Made by a program: the position numbers and the translations under genes | NCBI RefSeq assembly: GCF_040549525.1 | Contig: NZ_JBEPTM010000003.1 | Location: 1-64,000, forward strand | Reading direction: 5' to 3' | DNA from: Lacisediminihabitans sp040549525 | GTDB lineage: Bacteria > Actinomycetota > Actinomycetes > Actinomycetales > Microbacteriaceae | Length of the DNA stretch: 64,000 bases | Part shown: in pieces, positions 8,309 to 16,791 of the stretch | Layout of the letters: each line of letters opens with the position of its first letter | How positions within the stretch are numbered: the first letter of the stretch is position 1 | Notes under the pieces: generated by a model | What the model was told of the DNA's origin: nothing | The model's input: only the letters and a program-made list of their open reading frames with translations | Database searches by the model: none

Positions 8309-9894
8309 GCTGGCACCTCGAGGCTGCGGAGATCCTTGCGCAGGATCTTGCCAGAGCTGGACTTCGGAATCGTCTCGATGAACGCCACCTGGCGGATCTT
8401 CTTATGCGGTGCCACGTGCTCGGCGACGAAGGCCATCACCTCTTCCGACGTGATCTCGGCCCCCGGCTGCACGACGACGAAAGCCTTCGGCACCTCTTCT
8501 CCCTCGGCATCATGGGCGCCGACCACCGCGGCATCCGCAATGCTCGCGTGGGTGAGCAGCAGTGCCTCGAGCTCCGCCGGCGCAACCTGATAGCCCTTGT
8601 ACTTGATGAGCTCCTTCAGCCGGTCGACGATCGACACGATGCCGTCCGACGACACGGTCGCGATGTCCCCGGTGTGGAGAAAGCCGTCTTCGTCGATGGT
8701 CGCGCGCGTCGCCTCGTCGTTGCCGAGGTAACCGCGCATGATGTTCGGGCCACGGCAGAGCAGCTCGCCGGGCGCACTCGTTCCCTCGGCGGGCATCTCG
8801 ATCTCGTCACCGGTCGCCGGATCGATGAGCTTGCACTCGATGTTCGGCAGGGTGATCCCCACCGAACTGAGGGGGATGTCCGCCCGGCTCACCGGGATGC
8901 TGTGGGAGACCGGGCTCATCTCGCTCATGCCGTAGCCCTGCCTCACCAGGCATCCGAGACGTTCCGCCACGGCCTTGCCGAGTGCGCCGTCGAACGGCGC
9001 GGCGCCGGAGACGATGACATCCATGCTCGAGAGGTCGTACTGGTCGATGAGCGGATGCTTCGCCAGCGCGACCGCGATCGGGGGCGCGATGAAGGCCCAG
9101 TTGATCCGGAAGTCCTGGATGATGCGCAAGAACTCCGCGAGGTCGAAGCGCGGCATCGTCACCAGCCGTGCCCGACTGCGGAATGCCATGTTGAGGAGCA
9201 CGGTCATGCCGTAGATGTGGAAGAACGGCAGCACCGCGAGCACGCGGGCATCGGCATCCGCCCCGAGCAGTGGGAGGGACTGCGCGACATTCGCCACCAG
9301 GTTGCGATGGGTGAGGATCACCCCTTTCGGTCGCCCGGTGGTGCCTGAGGAGTAGGGCAGCACCGCGATCTGCTCGGCCGGATCGAAACTCACCTCCGGC
9401 GCCGGATTCTTCTCCATCATCAGGTCACGCAGGGAGGCGAAACCCTCGGCGCCGTCCAGCACGATCACCTGGTCGTCGGCGATGCCCGCCCGGGATGCCG
9501 CGTCCCGCGCGGAGGCGAGAAGCGGCGAAACGGTGAACAGGAAGCGCGCCTTCGAGTCGACGAGCTGCGTGCCCATCTCCTCCCCGGTGTAGAGCCCGTT
9601 GACCGTTGTGGCAGTGGCGCCCGACCGCAGGATGCCGTGGAACACCGCGGCGAAGGCGGGCACGTTGGGAGAGTGCAGCGCCACGACATCCCCGAGCCCG
9701 ATGCCGCGAGCCGCGAGTGCGCCCGCAACGAGGTCGATCTGGCCGATCAGCTGGCGATAGCTCGTCTCTGCTCCGGATGCGCCATCCACGATGGCGATGC
9801 GGTCGAGATCGGCCTCATCGATGCTCGCGAACAGGAAGTCGTACACGCTGAGGTGCGGGATCTCGACATCGGGCAGGGGTCCTCGGAAAACCAC
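8305..9894 (-). CDS. AMP-forming acyl-CoA/4-coumarate-CoA ligase family protein
   Basis: 529 residues. It activates a carboxylic acid to its CoA thioester via acyl-AMP. The AMP-binding P-loop LPYSSGTTGRPKGVILTH is near residue 180, GYGMSEMSPVSH near 330, and the hinge and C-terminal motifs are HTGDIATVSSDG, DRLKELIKYKGYQVAPAELE and the catalytic lysine region PKSSSGKILRKDL at the end. Start GTG 9894 follows AAAGGAG. It is most like 4-coumarate-CoA ligase and fatty-acid ligases of the AlkK/firefly-luciferase branch. It is the second gene of a three-gene unit running aldehyde dehydrogenase, ligase, GMC dehydrogenase. The acid it uses is presumably the product of the two oxidoreductases (inference). 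Confidence 0.92.
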   Translation of the reverse strand: MVFRGPLPDVEIPHLSVYDFLFASIDEADLDRIAIVDGASGAETSYRQLIGQIDLVAGALAARGIGLGDVVALHSPNVPAFAAVFHGILRSGATATTVNGLYTGEEMGTQLVDSKARFLFTVSPLLASARDAASRAGIADDQVIVLDGAEGFASLRDLMMEKNPAPEVSFDPAEQIAVLPYSSGTTGRPKGVILTHRNLVANVAQSLPLLGADADARVLAVLPFFHIYGMTVLLNMAFRSRARLVTMPRFDLAEFLRIIQDFRINWAFIAPPIAVALAKHPLIDQYDLSSMDVIVSGAAPFDGALGKAVAERLGCLVRQGYGMSEMSPVSHSIPVSRADIPLSSVGITLPNIECKLIDPATGDEIEMPAEGTSAPGELLCRGPNIMRGYLGNDEATRATIDEDGFLHTGDIATVSSDGIVSIVDRLKELIKYKGYQVAPAELEALLLTHASIADAAVVGAHDAEGEEVPKAFVVVQPGAEITSEEVMAFVAEHVAPHKKIRQVAFIETIPKSSSGKILRKDLRSLEVPA

Positions 9895-9955
9895 GTGAAT
9901 CTCCTTTGATCGTGTGGTGGGTGGTGCGGGTGAGCGTTGCGAGAAACCTACCCGG

Positions 9956-11716
9956 TCAGGCGCGGAACGCGGAGATGAATATCGCCGGCATCTTGAACCA
10001 CGAGGGCGCCGCAGCGAATCCGGAGAGCAAGCGCCCCGTCTTCTTCGCACTGCGGGCGGTCACGAACCACGGGGGCTTCGGGAACAGTGCGAACTCGCCG
10101 TGGAGAGCGGACCGGGGGAACGGGCGGAACGGGCCACGGGCGATCGTCTTCTCGGTCTCGGCGAGGAGGAGCGCATTGTGCACGACCCCGATACCGCTCT
10201 GCACGTGTTCGAGGCTGTGCCCGGGAAACGCGCCCCAAGGGGCTCCCGGTGTGAGGAAGCCGAGCGCGGTCCAGGTGTTGACCGCGATGGTTCCGTAGTC
10301 GAGCCTCGAGAGGGCGTTCTCGAATCCGGCACCGAGTCCCTTGATGGTGCTCGGCATGCCGATGATGTTGGCGCCGAGCGTGCCGACGAAGTCGCGGTTC
10401 ACCGTGTCGACCGCGGTGTCGAGGAACGCCTGGCCGGTGCCGGGAAGTTCGATCACTCCGAGCACGGGGGAGAAGTACTCGGTGGTGAGCAACGTCGAGG
10501 CGTCGTCTTCGGCGTGGATGTCGACGAGCAGGCGACCGCCGCTCGCCCCGAACTTCTCGGCTCCCGGGTATGAGGTGCAGGCCTGGCCGACGCGCACGTC
10601 GCTGCCGGGGTACCACGGGGCGCGGTCGGGGGTGCGCGCGAGGGCGCTGCGGAGTTCGGCGAGGAAGGCCTTGCGCTGCGGCCACTGCGAACTGAGCACC
10701 ACGATCTGGCCGGCGATGCAGTTGTAGCCCCCGTTGTGAAGTCGCTGCGTGACCACATGCTCGGCCTGGTACCTGAGGTCGGCCTTCGACCAAGCGCCCG
10801 GAAGCACGATGATCGGCGCGACGCCGCCCAGTTCGCTGGTGATGGGTTTCGCCAGAAGGGGGGTTCCCGCGGCGCGGCGGGTGGCCGCACCGGGTCCGGT
10901 GCCCCACACGATCACATCGTGGGTCGCTGCGCTGCCGGTGATGTGCACGTGCGAGATCCCGGGATGGTTGGCGAGGTAGCTGCCGACATCTCCAGCACCG
11001 GTCACGATGCGCAGCAGCCCGAGGTCGATCAGCGGTTTGAATGCTGCCGAGTATGGCGCGAGCATCCGGTCCATCACCGGGTTGAGTTTGAGCAGGGCGA
11101 CGCGATTGTGGGCGATGAGCTCGTAGAGCACGTCGAGCGGTGGGATGGAGGTGATGTTGCCGGCGCCGAGCACGAGGCCGACCCCGTCGGTCTCTGTCGG
11201 TGTGCGTGCCCCGAGGCCGGCGGATGCGCGCACCGCCTTCTCGGAATCGCCCGGCTTCATCCAGACCTCCGCGCTGAAACCGTGGAGCAGCAGCGCCTCG
11301 TAGGGGTTGGCGGGCAGCACCGGAACGCTCACGCGGCCGCCGGGAGCGGTGCCGAGCTTCGCGTCCGCGATGGGGCTCTTTCCCTGCGCGATGGCGCCGA
11401 GCGTGTGCTGGAGGGCGAGGAGAGAGGAAAGAACGATGTACGGTCCCGAGATCCACTCCTCACCAACGTAGGCGGAGTCTGGATCGAGATTCTTGGTGCG
11501 CACGGCGGCATCGACCCACTGGTCGGCCGCCGCGGCGACGCTGGAGTGGACCTTGCCGAGCAGGGCGATGCGAGCCGGAATCGGCATCTTCGCCCACCGG
11601 GACTCTCCTTCGGCGAGCTGGCTCACCGCGGCATCCAGTGCGGCGCGAACCTCCGCGTCGAGTGCGGGGGTGGAGGGAGCGGCCGTGGCGGGCACGGTCG
11701 GGTCTGTGGTGGTCAT
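9956..11716 (-). CDS. Aldehyde dehydrogenase family protein
   Basis: 586 residues, about 90 longer than a standard ALDH. Start ATG 11716 (MTTTDPTVPATAAPS) follows AAAGGAG; the frame stays open much further upstream but has no ribosome site there. The catalytic Glu region is ITSELGGVAPIIVLPG and the catalytic Cys region is HNGGYNCIAGQIVVL. The substrate-binding segments are more diverged than in the betaine-aldehyde type. It likely oxidises the aldehyde released by the GMC enzyme encoded two genes downstream. It is divergent from the PucR gene (11885), whose product is the likely regulator. The same ten bases, ATCAAAGGAG, carry the ribosome site of both this gene and the next. Confidence 0.88.
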   Translation of the reverse strand: MTTTDPTVPATAAPSTPALDAEVRAALDAAVSQLAEGESRWAKMPIPARIALLGKVHSSVAAAADQWVDAAVRTKNLDPDSAYVGEEWISGPYIVLSSLLALQHTLGAIAQGKSPIADAKLGTAPGGRVSVPVLPANPYEALLLHGFSAEVWMKPGDSEKAVRASAGLGARTPTETDGVGLVLGAGNITSIPPLDVLYELIAHNRVALLKLNPVMDRMLAPYSAAFKPLIDLGLLRIVTGAGDVGSYLANHPGISHVHITGSAATHDVIVWGTGPGAATRRAAGTPLLAKPITSELGGVAPIIVLPGAWSKADLRYQAEHVVTQRLHNGGYNCIAGQIVVLSSQWPQRKAFLAELRSALARTPDRAPWYPGSDVRVGQACTSYPGAEKFGASGGRLLVDIHAEDDASTLLTTEYFSPVLGVIELPGTGQAFLDTAVDTVNRDFVGTLGANIIGMPSTIKGLGAGFENALSRLDYGTIAVNTWTALGFLTPGAPWGAFPGHSLEHVQSGIGVVHNALLLAETEKTIARGPFRPFPRSALHGEFALFPKPPWFVTARSAKKTGRLLSGFAAAPSWFKMPAIFISAFRA

Positions 11717-11848
11717 CAATCTCCTTTGATCGCTGCCGACTTGGTCACGGGCATAGTCGAAACGACCACGCCTCACCAAGGAACCTTCAGTATCGCCCAC
11801 GAACCCCCCGAGTGCGATAGGCGAACGCCGTCTGTTCCCTGAATACCG

Positions 11849-11878
11849 TTGTGCCACCGCACAATACGCCGCTACAGT
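11849..11878 (+). promoter_or_regulatory. Promoter of the PucR gene (leaderless geometry)
   Basis: A -35 TTGTGC (11849-11854), 18 bases, then -10 TACAGT (11873-11878). Only 6 bases separate the -10 box from ATG 11885, so the transcript probably starts at the start codon. Confidence 0.65.
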
Positions 11879-11884
11879 CCTCTC

Positions 11885-13102
11885 ATGTCCATCGACCAGG
11901 TTCCCCGGCGAGTGATCGCGCCAGAGCATCGCGCAGCCCGTGCCGAATCCGCCGACTTCTTCCTCGAGCTCGTGGACTCCGTCGGGCCGATCACCGACGG
12001 TGTCGTCGATCAGATCCTCGCGGGGGAGAACGAATACGCCGAGAATCCGATGCCGCGGGAGCTTCTGCATTCGATCGTGAGGGAGAACATCTCCGCGCTC
12101 CTCGCCACTCTCGCCGGCACGACGGACTCGCTTGCCGCTCCGCGTCGAGCCGGTCGCATCAAAGCCGAGCACGGCATCCCGATGGCGAGTCTGCTTCACG
12201 CGTACCGGCTCGCCGGATTGCAGCTCTGGGACGAGATGATGGCGCGGTCGGTCGGCAGCCAGCGGGCCGAGACGCTGCTGCATCTCTCTTCGGATGTCTG
12301 GGGCATCATCGACCTCTTCTCCGGTGCGGCCGCGGAGTCCTACCGCGCCTTCGTCGACGAGCGGGATCGCCGCGATGAGCAGGCGCGCAGCGTCATGCTG
12401 CTCAGCCTCCTCGATGGGAGCGCCACTCCCGGGGAGATCGGCCGGCTGCTTCGTGCGCTCGAGCTACCGGAGCACGCCCACTACCTGGTGATCGCCGCCG
12501 AGCGCAGCAGCAGCGGCGCGGATCCGGTGCCGGAGGTGCACGGTCGACTGAACGCCGTCGGGATATCGTCTGCCTGGACCGCGTGGAAAGGCGAATACGT
12601 CGGCCTCGTCGGCATGCCTCGGCACGCGGAGATCGACCGTGCGATCGCCATCGTGGCGGCCGCAGCAACCTCCCGGGTCGGCATCAGCAGAACATTCACG
12701 CAGCTCTCGGCCTCTCCGGATGCCGTCGACCAGGCCCGGATGTCGGTCGAATGCATCGCCTCCCCGGGCGTCGGCATTCACCGCTACGGATCGGCCCCCC
12801 TCGACCTGCTCCTCGTGGCGCAACCCGGCTACGGTGCGGAACTGCGAGACGGCGTCTTCGGTCGCCTGTTCGGCCCGGACTGCGCGGATGGCGCAGTGTT
12901 GCTCGACACCCTCGAGGCCTGGTTCGACGCCGAGGGGTCGACCTCCGACGCCGGAAGACGGATGCACTGCCACCGCAACACGGTGCTCTACCGTCTCGGG
13001 CGCCTCGCCGAGCTCACCGGGCGATCGGTGGCGCGTCCGGTCGAGGCATCCGAGTTGTATGCGGCACTGCGAGCGGTGCGACTCGGCGGTATCCGGGCCT
13101 AG
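11885..13102 (+). CDS. PucR/CdaR-type helix-turn-helix transcriptional regulator
   Basis: 405 residues. The C-terminal 60 residues are the PucR-type HTH (MHCHRNTVLYRLGRLAELTGR). The N-terminal part (about 20-170) is helical, as in the RsbRD-like sensor domain (LLHAYRLAGLQLWDEMM), and the middle (about 180-330) resembles the GGDEF-like domain of CdaR proteins. No Shine-Dalgarno site is visible; the promoter sits right before the ATG. It is divergent from the aldehyde dehydrogenase-ligase-GMC unit, which makes it the likely local regulator. Its last bases overlap the stop codon of the convergent thiolase gene (13099-13102). An inducer cannot be inferred. Confidence 0.88.
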   Translation: MSIDQVPRRVIAPEHRAARAESADFFLELVDSVGPITDGVVDQILAGENEYAENPMPRELLHSIVRENISALLATLAGTTDSLAAPRRAGRIKAEHGIPMASLLHAYRLAGLQLWDEMMARSVGSQRAETLLHLSSDVWGIIDLFSGAAAESYRAFVDERDRRDEQARSVMLLSLLDGSATPGEIGRLLRALELPEHAHYLVIAAERSSSGADPVPEVHGRLNAVGISSAWTAWKGEYVGLVGMPRHAEIDRAIAIVAAAATSRVGISRTFTQLSASPDAVDQARMSVECIASPGVGIHRYGSAPLDLLLVAQPGYGAELRDGVFGRLFGPDCADGAVLLDTLEAWFDAEGSTSDAGRRMHCHRNTVLYRLGRLAELTGRSVARPVEASELYAALRAVRLGGIRA

Positions 13103-14268
13103 AGTCGTTCGATGATCGTGGCGTTCGCCATGCCGCCGCCCTCGCACATCACTTGCAGGCCGTAACGGCCGCCGATGGCCTCGAGGTGGTTCACCATCGT
13201 GGCGAGCAGGCGCGCGCCGGATGCCCCGAGCGCGTGCCCGAGGGCGATCGCACCCCCGCGGGGGTTGAGCTTCGCCGCATCCGCTCCCGTCTCGGCGAGC
13301 CAGGCAAGCGGAACGGGCGCGAAGGCCTCATTCACCTCGAAGGCGTCGATGTCGTCGATGGTGAGACCGGCTTTGGCCAGCACCTTCGCTGTCGCGGGGA
13401 TGACCCCGGTGAGCATGAACAGGGGGTCGCTGCCGGTCACGGCGAAGCTGTGGAAGCGGGCGCGTGGCTTCAGCCCGAGTTCCGCGGCCTTCGATTCGCT
13501 CATGATGAGGGTCGCCGCGGCCGCGTCGGTGAGGGGCGAGGAGTTGCCCGGAGTGATGTTCCAGCCGATTTCGGGGAAGCGCTCCGCGAACCGCTCGGTG
13601 TAGAAGGCCGGTTTGAGGCCGGCGAGGCCCTCGGCGGTCGTGGTGGGGCGAACCGTCTCGTCGGTGGTGACGCCGCCGACGGCGATGAGTTCGTTGGCGA
13701 AGAAGCCGCTGGCGGTCGCTTCGGCGGCGAGCTGGTGCGAGCGGGCCGAGAAGTCGTCGAGCTGCGCACGGGAGAATCCCCACTTGCTCGTGATGAGCTC
13801 CGCGGAGATCCCCTGCCCGACGAGACCCTCGGGGTAGCGCGCGGCCACCTGTTCTCCATAGATGTCCTCGCCCATGATCGAGTAGCCGATCGGCGCGCTG
13901 CTCATCGATTCCACTCCGCAGGCGATGGCGATGTCGTAGTTGCCGGTCATGATGCCCTGGGCGGCGAAGACTGCAGCCTGCTGGCTCGATCCACACTGGC
14001 GGTCGATCGTGACGGCGGGCACGTGATCAGGGAACCCGGCGCCGAGCACCGCGTTGCGGGTCACGTTGTAGGTCTGCTTGCCCGCCTGCGCGACGCATCC
14101 GCCGATCACATCGTCGACGGTGGCCGGGTCGACGCCGTTGCGTTCGACGAGGGCGCGGAGGGTTGTGGCGAGAAGGTCCACGGGATGAACCCCGCTGAGC
14201 GAGCCTCCCGGCTTGCCGCGGCCGGACGGGGTACGGATGACGTCGATGATCACTGCGGAGTTGTTCAT
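13099..14268 (-). CDS. Acetyl-CoA acetyltransferase (thiolase)
   Basis: 389 residues, normal thiolase length. The nucleophilic Cys92 is in DRQCGSSQQA; the NEAFAPVPLAW motif and the catalytic His in GGAIALGHALGASGARLL are present; the second catalytic Cys (about residue 375) is in MCEGGGMAN. It either cleaves 3-ketoacyl-CoA or condenses acetyl-CoA. Placed beside the alcohol/acid activation cluster it could finish beta-oxidation of the acid, but it is transcribed separately and no hydratase or acyl-CoA dehydrogenase is adjacent. The start codon is followed at once by NNSAVIIDVIRTPSGR, a typical thiolase N-terminus. Confidence 0.93.
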   Translation of the reverse strand: MNNSAVIIDVIRTPSGRGKPGGSLSGVHPVDLLATTLRALVERNGVDPATVDDVIGGCVAQAGKQTYNVTRNAVLGAGFPDHVPAVTIDRQCGSSQQAAVFAAQGIMTGNYDIAIACGVESMSSAPIGYSIMGEDIYGEQVAARYPEGLVGQGISAELITSKWGFSRAQLDDFSARSHQLAAEATASGFFANELIAVGGVTTDETVRPTTTAEGLAGLKPAFYTERFAERFPEIGWNITPGNSSPLTDAAAATLIMSESKAAELGLKPRARFHSFAVTGSDPLFMLTGVIPATAKVLAKAGLTIDDIDAFEVNEAFAPVPLAWLAETGADAAKLNPRGGAIALGHALGASGARLLATMVNHLEAIGGRYGLQVMCEGGGMANATIIERL

Positions 14269-14546
14269 GGGGACTTCCTTGTCTGGGGTCCCTCCAGCTT
14301 AGGCACGCACCCTGGGGAGTCTTGCGCGATTCACGCCACCAGTAGACCAGGCGCCCGACCGACCTCGTCGCGCTTCACAGCTTTGCCGGCCCCACCGGCA
14401 GTCGAAGCCCGCACCTTTCACCGAAATCTCGGGCATTCCGCGTCATAATCGGGAAGGATTTCGCCCCGAGGGCGTTGACATCCTGGTACCGCAAAATCGT
14501 CGTCGACAGGCAACTGCCGTCTGGCCTGGAACAGAAAGCGCAGCCC

Positions 14547-15485
14547 ATGCCGCAACGCATCTACAACGACATCACCGAGATCTTCGGAAACACCCCGCTG
14601 GTGCGCCTGAACAAGGTCGCCGAGGGACTCGGCGCCACCGTGCTCGCGAAACTGGAGTTCTACAACCCCTCCGCCAGCGTCAAGGACCGCCTCGGCGTCG
14701 CCATCGTCGATGCGGCCGAAGCGTCCGGCGAGCTGAAGCCGGGCGGCACGATCGTGGAGAGCACGAGCGGCAACACCGGCATCGCACTCGCGATGGTCGG
14801 CGCGGCCCGCGGCTACAAAGTGATCCTGACGATGCCGGAGTCCATGAGCAAGGAACGTCGGATGATCCTGCGCGCGTACGGCGCGGAGCTCGTTCTCACC
14901 CCCGGCCCCGGCGGTATGCAGGCCGCCGTCGATCGGGCCGCCGAGATCGTGGCGAACACCCCCGGAGCCGTCTACGCCAAGCAGTTCGCCAACGCGGCGA
15001 ACCCCGCCATCCACCGGGCCACCACCGGTCCCGAGATCTGGAACGACACCGAGGGCGCGGTGGACATCTTCGTGTCGGGCATCGGCACCGGCGGAACCAT
15101 CACCGGAACGGGCGGATACCTCAAGGAGCAGAAGCCCGACCTCGTTGTCATCGGCGTCGAGCCGGCCGAGTCCCCGATCCTCAACGGGGGAGCGCCCGGC
15201 CCGCACAAGATCCAGGGAATCGGGGCGAACTTCGTTCCGGAGATCCTCGACCGTGAGGTCTACGACGAGATCATCGACATCGACATCGCCCAGTCGGTCG
15301 CGATGGCCCGCCGCCTTGCCGCGGAGGAGGGCATTCTGGCCGGGATCTCGTCCGGAGCGACCGTGCAGGCTGCCCTCGAGGTTGCCGCCCGCCCGGAGAA
15401 TGCCGGCAAGACCATCGTCGTCATCGTCGCCAGCTTCGGCGAGCGGTACCTCTCGACGGTGCTATACGAAGACCTCGCGGACTGA
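14547..15485 (+). CDS. cysK: Cysteine synthase A (O-acetylserine sulfhydrylase)
   Basis: 312 residues. PLP enzyme that converts O-acetylserine and sulfide to cysteine. The PLP lysine is Lys46 in NPSASVKDRLG; the substrate loop ESTSGNTGIALA and the phosphate-binding loop GIGTGGTITGTGGYLKE are complete. I chose ATG 14547 (MPQRIYNDITEIFGN) because family homology begins there. It is followed after 4 bases by cysE, so the two enzymes that form the cysteine synthase complex are co-translated. The 278-base region upstream holds no other gene; a small GCCGG-CCGGC hairpin lies near 14380-14400. Confidence 0.96.
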   Translation: MPQRIYNDITEIFGNTPLVRLNKVAEGLGATVLAKLEFYNPSASVKDRLGVAIVDAAEASGELKPGGTIVESTSGNTGIALAMVGAARGYKVILTMPESMSKERRMILRAYGAELVLTPGPGGMQAAVDRAAEIVANTPGAVYAKQFANAANPAIHRATTGPEIWNDTEGAVDIFVSGIGTGGTITGTGGYLKEQKPDLVVIGVEPAESPILNGGAPGPHKIQGIGANFVPEILDREVYDEIIDIDIAQSVAMARRLAAEEGILAGISSGATVQAALEVAARPENAGKTIVVIVASFGERYLSTVLYEDLAD

Positions 15486-15489
15486 CCGG

Positions 15490-16053
15490 GTGCCTTTCGG
15501 GGGCGTTCGAGAAGACGTGCGGATGGCTCGCCAGAAGGATCCGGCGGCGCGGTCCGGCGCCGAGGTGTTTCTGGCCTACTCCGGGCTCCACGCCGTGTGG
15601 GGATACCGCATCGCTCATCGGCTCTGGATGTGGCACTGGTATCTCCCCGCGCGAATCTACTCGCAATTGGTGCGCTCGCTGACCGGGGTGGAGATCCACC
15701 CCGGCGCGACGATCGGTCGTCGACTCTTCATCGACCACGGCATGGGCGTGGTGATCGGGGAGACGGCGGTCGTCGGAGACGACGTAGTGCTGTACCACGG
15801 CGTGACCCTCGGCGGCACGAGCTCCGTGCGGGAGCGCCGGCATCCGACGATCGGCGACCGGGTCACCATCGGGGCCGGCGCGAGTGTCCTCGGGCCGGTC
15901 ACGATCGCTCACGACTCGATCGTCGGTGCGAACGCCGTGGTGGTGACGGATGCTCCGCCGAATTCCGTTCTCACCGGCATCCCGGCGCGGGTTCGGTCGC
16001 GCATAGCCGCTCCGGTCGATGAGACCTTCACCGACCCCGCGATCTACATCTGA
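15490..16053 (+). CDS. cysE: Serine O-acetyltransferase
   Basis: 187 residues, the short actinobacterial form. It makes O-acetylserine from serine and acetyl-CoA for the cysK product. I chose GTG 15490, four bases after the cysK stop, giving a start like that of relatives (a short hydrophobic segment, then REDVRMARQKDPAAR). The left-handed beta-helix hexapeptide repeats run from about residue 70 (IHPGATIGRRLFIDHGMGVVIGE) with the catalytic His in the DHG motif, followed by HGVTLGG. The C-terminus ends DPAIYI; cysteine feedback through the C-terminal tail is known in the family but is not provable here. Convergent with the MBL gene, 5 bases away. Confidence 0.95.
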   Translation: MPFGGVREDVRMARQKDPAARSGAEVFLAYSGLHAVWGYRIAHRLWMWHWYLPARIYSQLVRSLTGVEIHPGATIGRRLFIDHGMGVVIGETAVVGDDVVLYHGVTLGGTSSVRERRHPTIGDRVTIGAGASVLGPVTIAHDSIVGANAVVVTDAPPNSVLTGIPARVRSRIAAPVDETFTDPAIYI

Positions 16054-16058
16054 CGCCG

Positions 16059-16697
16059 CTACAGGTCCAGCGCGTCACCCGGCTCGAGCGCGACATACTC
16101 TCCGCCGCCCTGCTCCACCGCCCACTTGAGGCGATCCCCGCCCATGCCCTTGCCAGCCGTCGACAACACCATCTCGTGGGTGGCGAAAGCACGACGTGGG
16201 CGCACGGCGAGCACGAAGTCGATGGCCTCGCCGATCTTGAGCCACGGGGCACCGACGGGTGCCGCGAGGGTGTCGACTTCGATGCCCTCCGGCACGGTGA
16301 AGGAGTCACCCGGGTAGTAGAGGGAGTCGTTCGCAAGCACTCCGACGTTGTCGACGATCGGGATCGAGGAGTGGATCACGGCGTGCTTCTCGCCGAAGAA
16401 GCGCAGTGAGAAGGGCTCCGCATCGATCACATCGCCATCCTTCACGACAGTGATGTCGAAGTCGGTTGCGGCGATCGCGACGCCCTCCGGGCCATACAGT
16501 TTCGCGTCGGGATTGCGGCCGAGGATGTGGGTGAGCTGGTCTGCTGTCCAGTGGTCACCATGTTCGTGGGTGATCACCACGGCGACGACGTCGTTGAGGC
16601 CGACGAGGGCTGTGGTGAAGACTCCCGGATCGATGACGAGCGTCTTGCCCGCCGATTCGAGGATGAGGCAGGCATGTTCTTGTTTGGTTACGCGCAT
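16059..16697 (-). CDS. MBL-fold metal-dependent hydrolase (UlaG-like)
   Basis: 212 residues. The metallo-beta-lactamase signature THEHGDHWTADQL is at about residue 60, and further ligands are in PGDSFTVPEG and near FATHEM. The protein opens RVTKQEHACLILESAGKTLVIDPGVF, like the UlaG/RNase Z-like small hydrolases. The specific substrate is unknown. The start codon is 7 bases after TACAGT on the same strand, so the mRNA may be leaderless. It is divergent from the lipid kinase gene. Confidence 0.85.
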   Translation of the reverse strand: MRVTKQEHACLILESAGKTLVIDPGVFTTALVGLNDVVAVVITHEHGDHWTADQLTHILGRNPDAKLYGPEGVAIAATDFDITVVKDGDVIDAEPFSLRFFGEKHAVIHSSIPIVDNVGVLANDSLYYPGDSFTVPEGIEVDTLAAPVGAPWLKIGEAIDFVLAVRPRRAFATHEMVLSTAGKGMGGDRLKWAVEQGGGEYVALEPGDALDL

Positions 16698-16704
16698 TTT
16701 TCAG

Positions 16705-16710
16705 ACTGTA
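16705..16710 (-). promoter_or_regulatory. -10 box of the MBL gene
   Basis: TACAGT on the minus strand, 7 bases before the start codon at 16697; it fits leaderless transcription. No convincing -35 seen. Confidence 0.5.
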
Positions 16711-16752
16711 CTCGCACACGTGCGCCTCGAGATGTTCCCCGACGGCATCCGA

Positions 16753-16758
16753 CATACT
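16753..16758 (+). promoter_or_regulatory. -10 box upstream of the lipid kinase gene
   Basis: CATACT, 6 bases before an ATG at 16765 that opens an 8-codon reading frame running into the kinase start. The position fits leaderless transcription from that ATG. Confidence 0.45.
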
Positions 16759-16764
16759 GGGCAG

Positions 16765-16791
16765 ATGACGACACCGGCGCCGCTCTCGTGA
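16765..16791 (+). CDS. Putative 8-codon upstream reading frame
   Basis: Encodes MTTPAPLS and stops with a TGA (16789-16791) that overlaps the GTG start of the lipid kinase (16788-16790). Together with the -10 box 6 bases before its ATG, this looks like a leaderless mini-frame that delivers ribosomes to the GTG. It could equally be chance; there is no other support. Confidence 0.3.
   Translation: MTTPAPLS

Noticed and set aside
12583..14448. 621-codon plus-strand frame across the PucR and thiolase genes
   Set aside because: It overlaps two confident genes on different strands and shows no domain.
14475..14546. Earlier start for cysK and a promoter based on TTGACA at 14475
   Set aside because: The extension does not resemble cysteine synthase, and no -10 box lies at a proper distance from the TTGACA.
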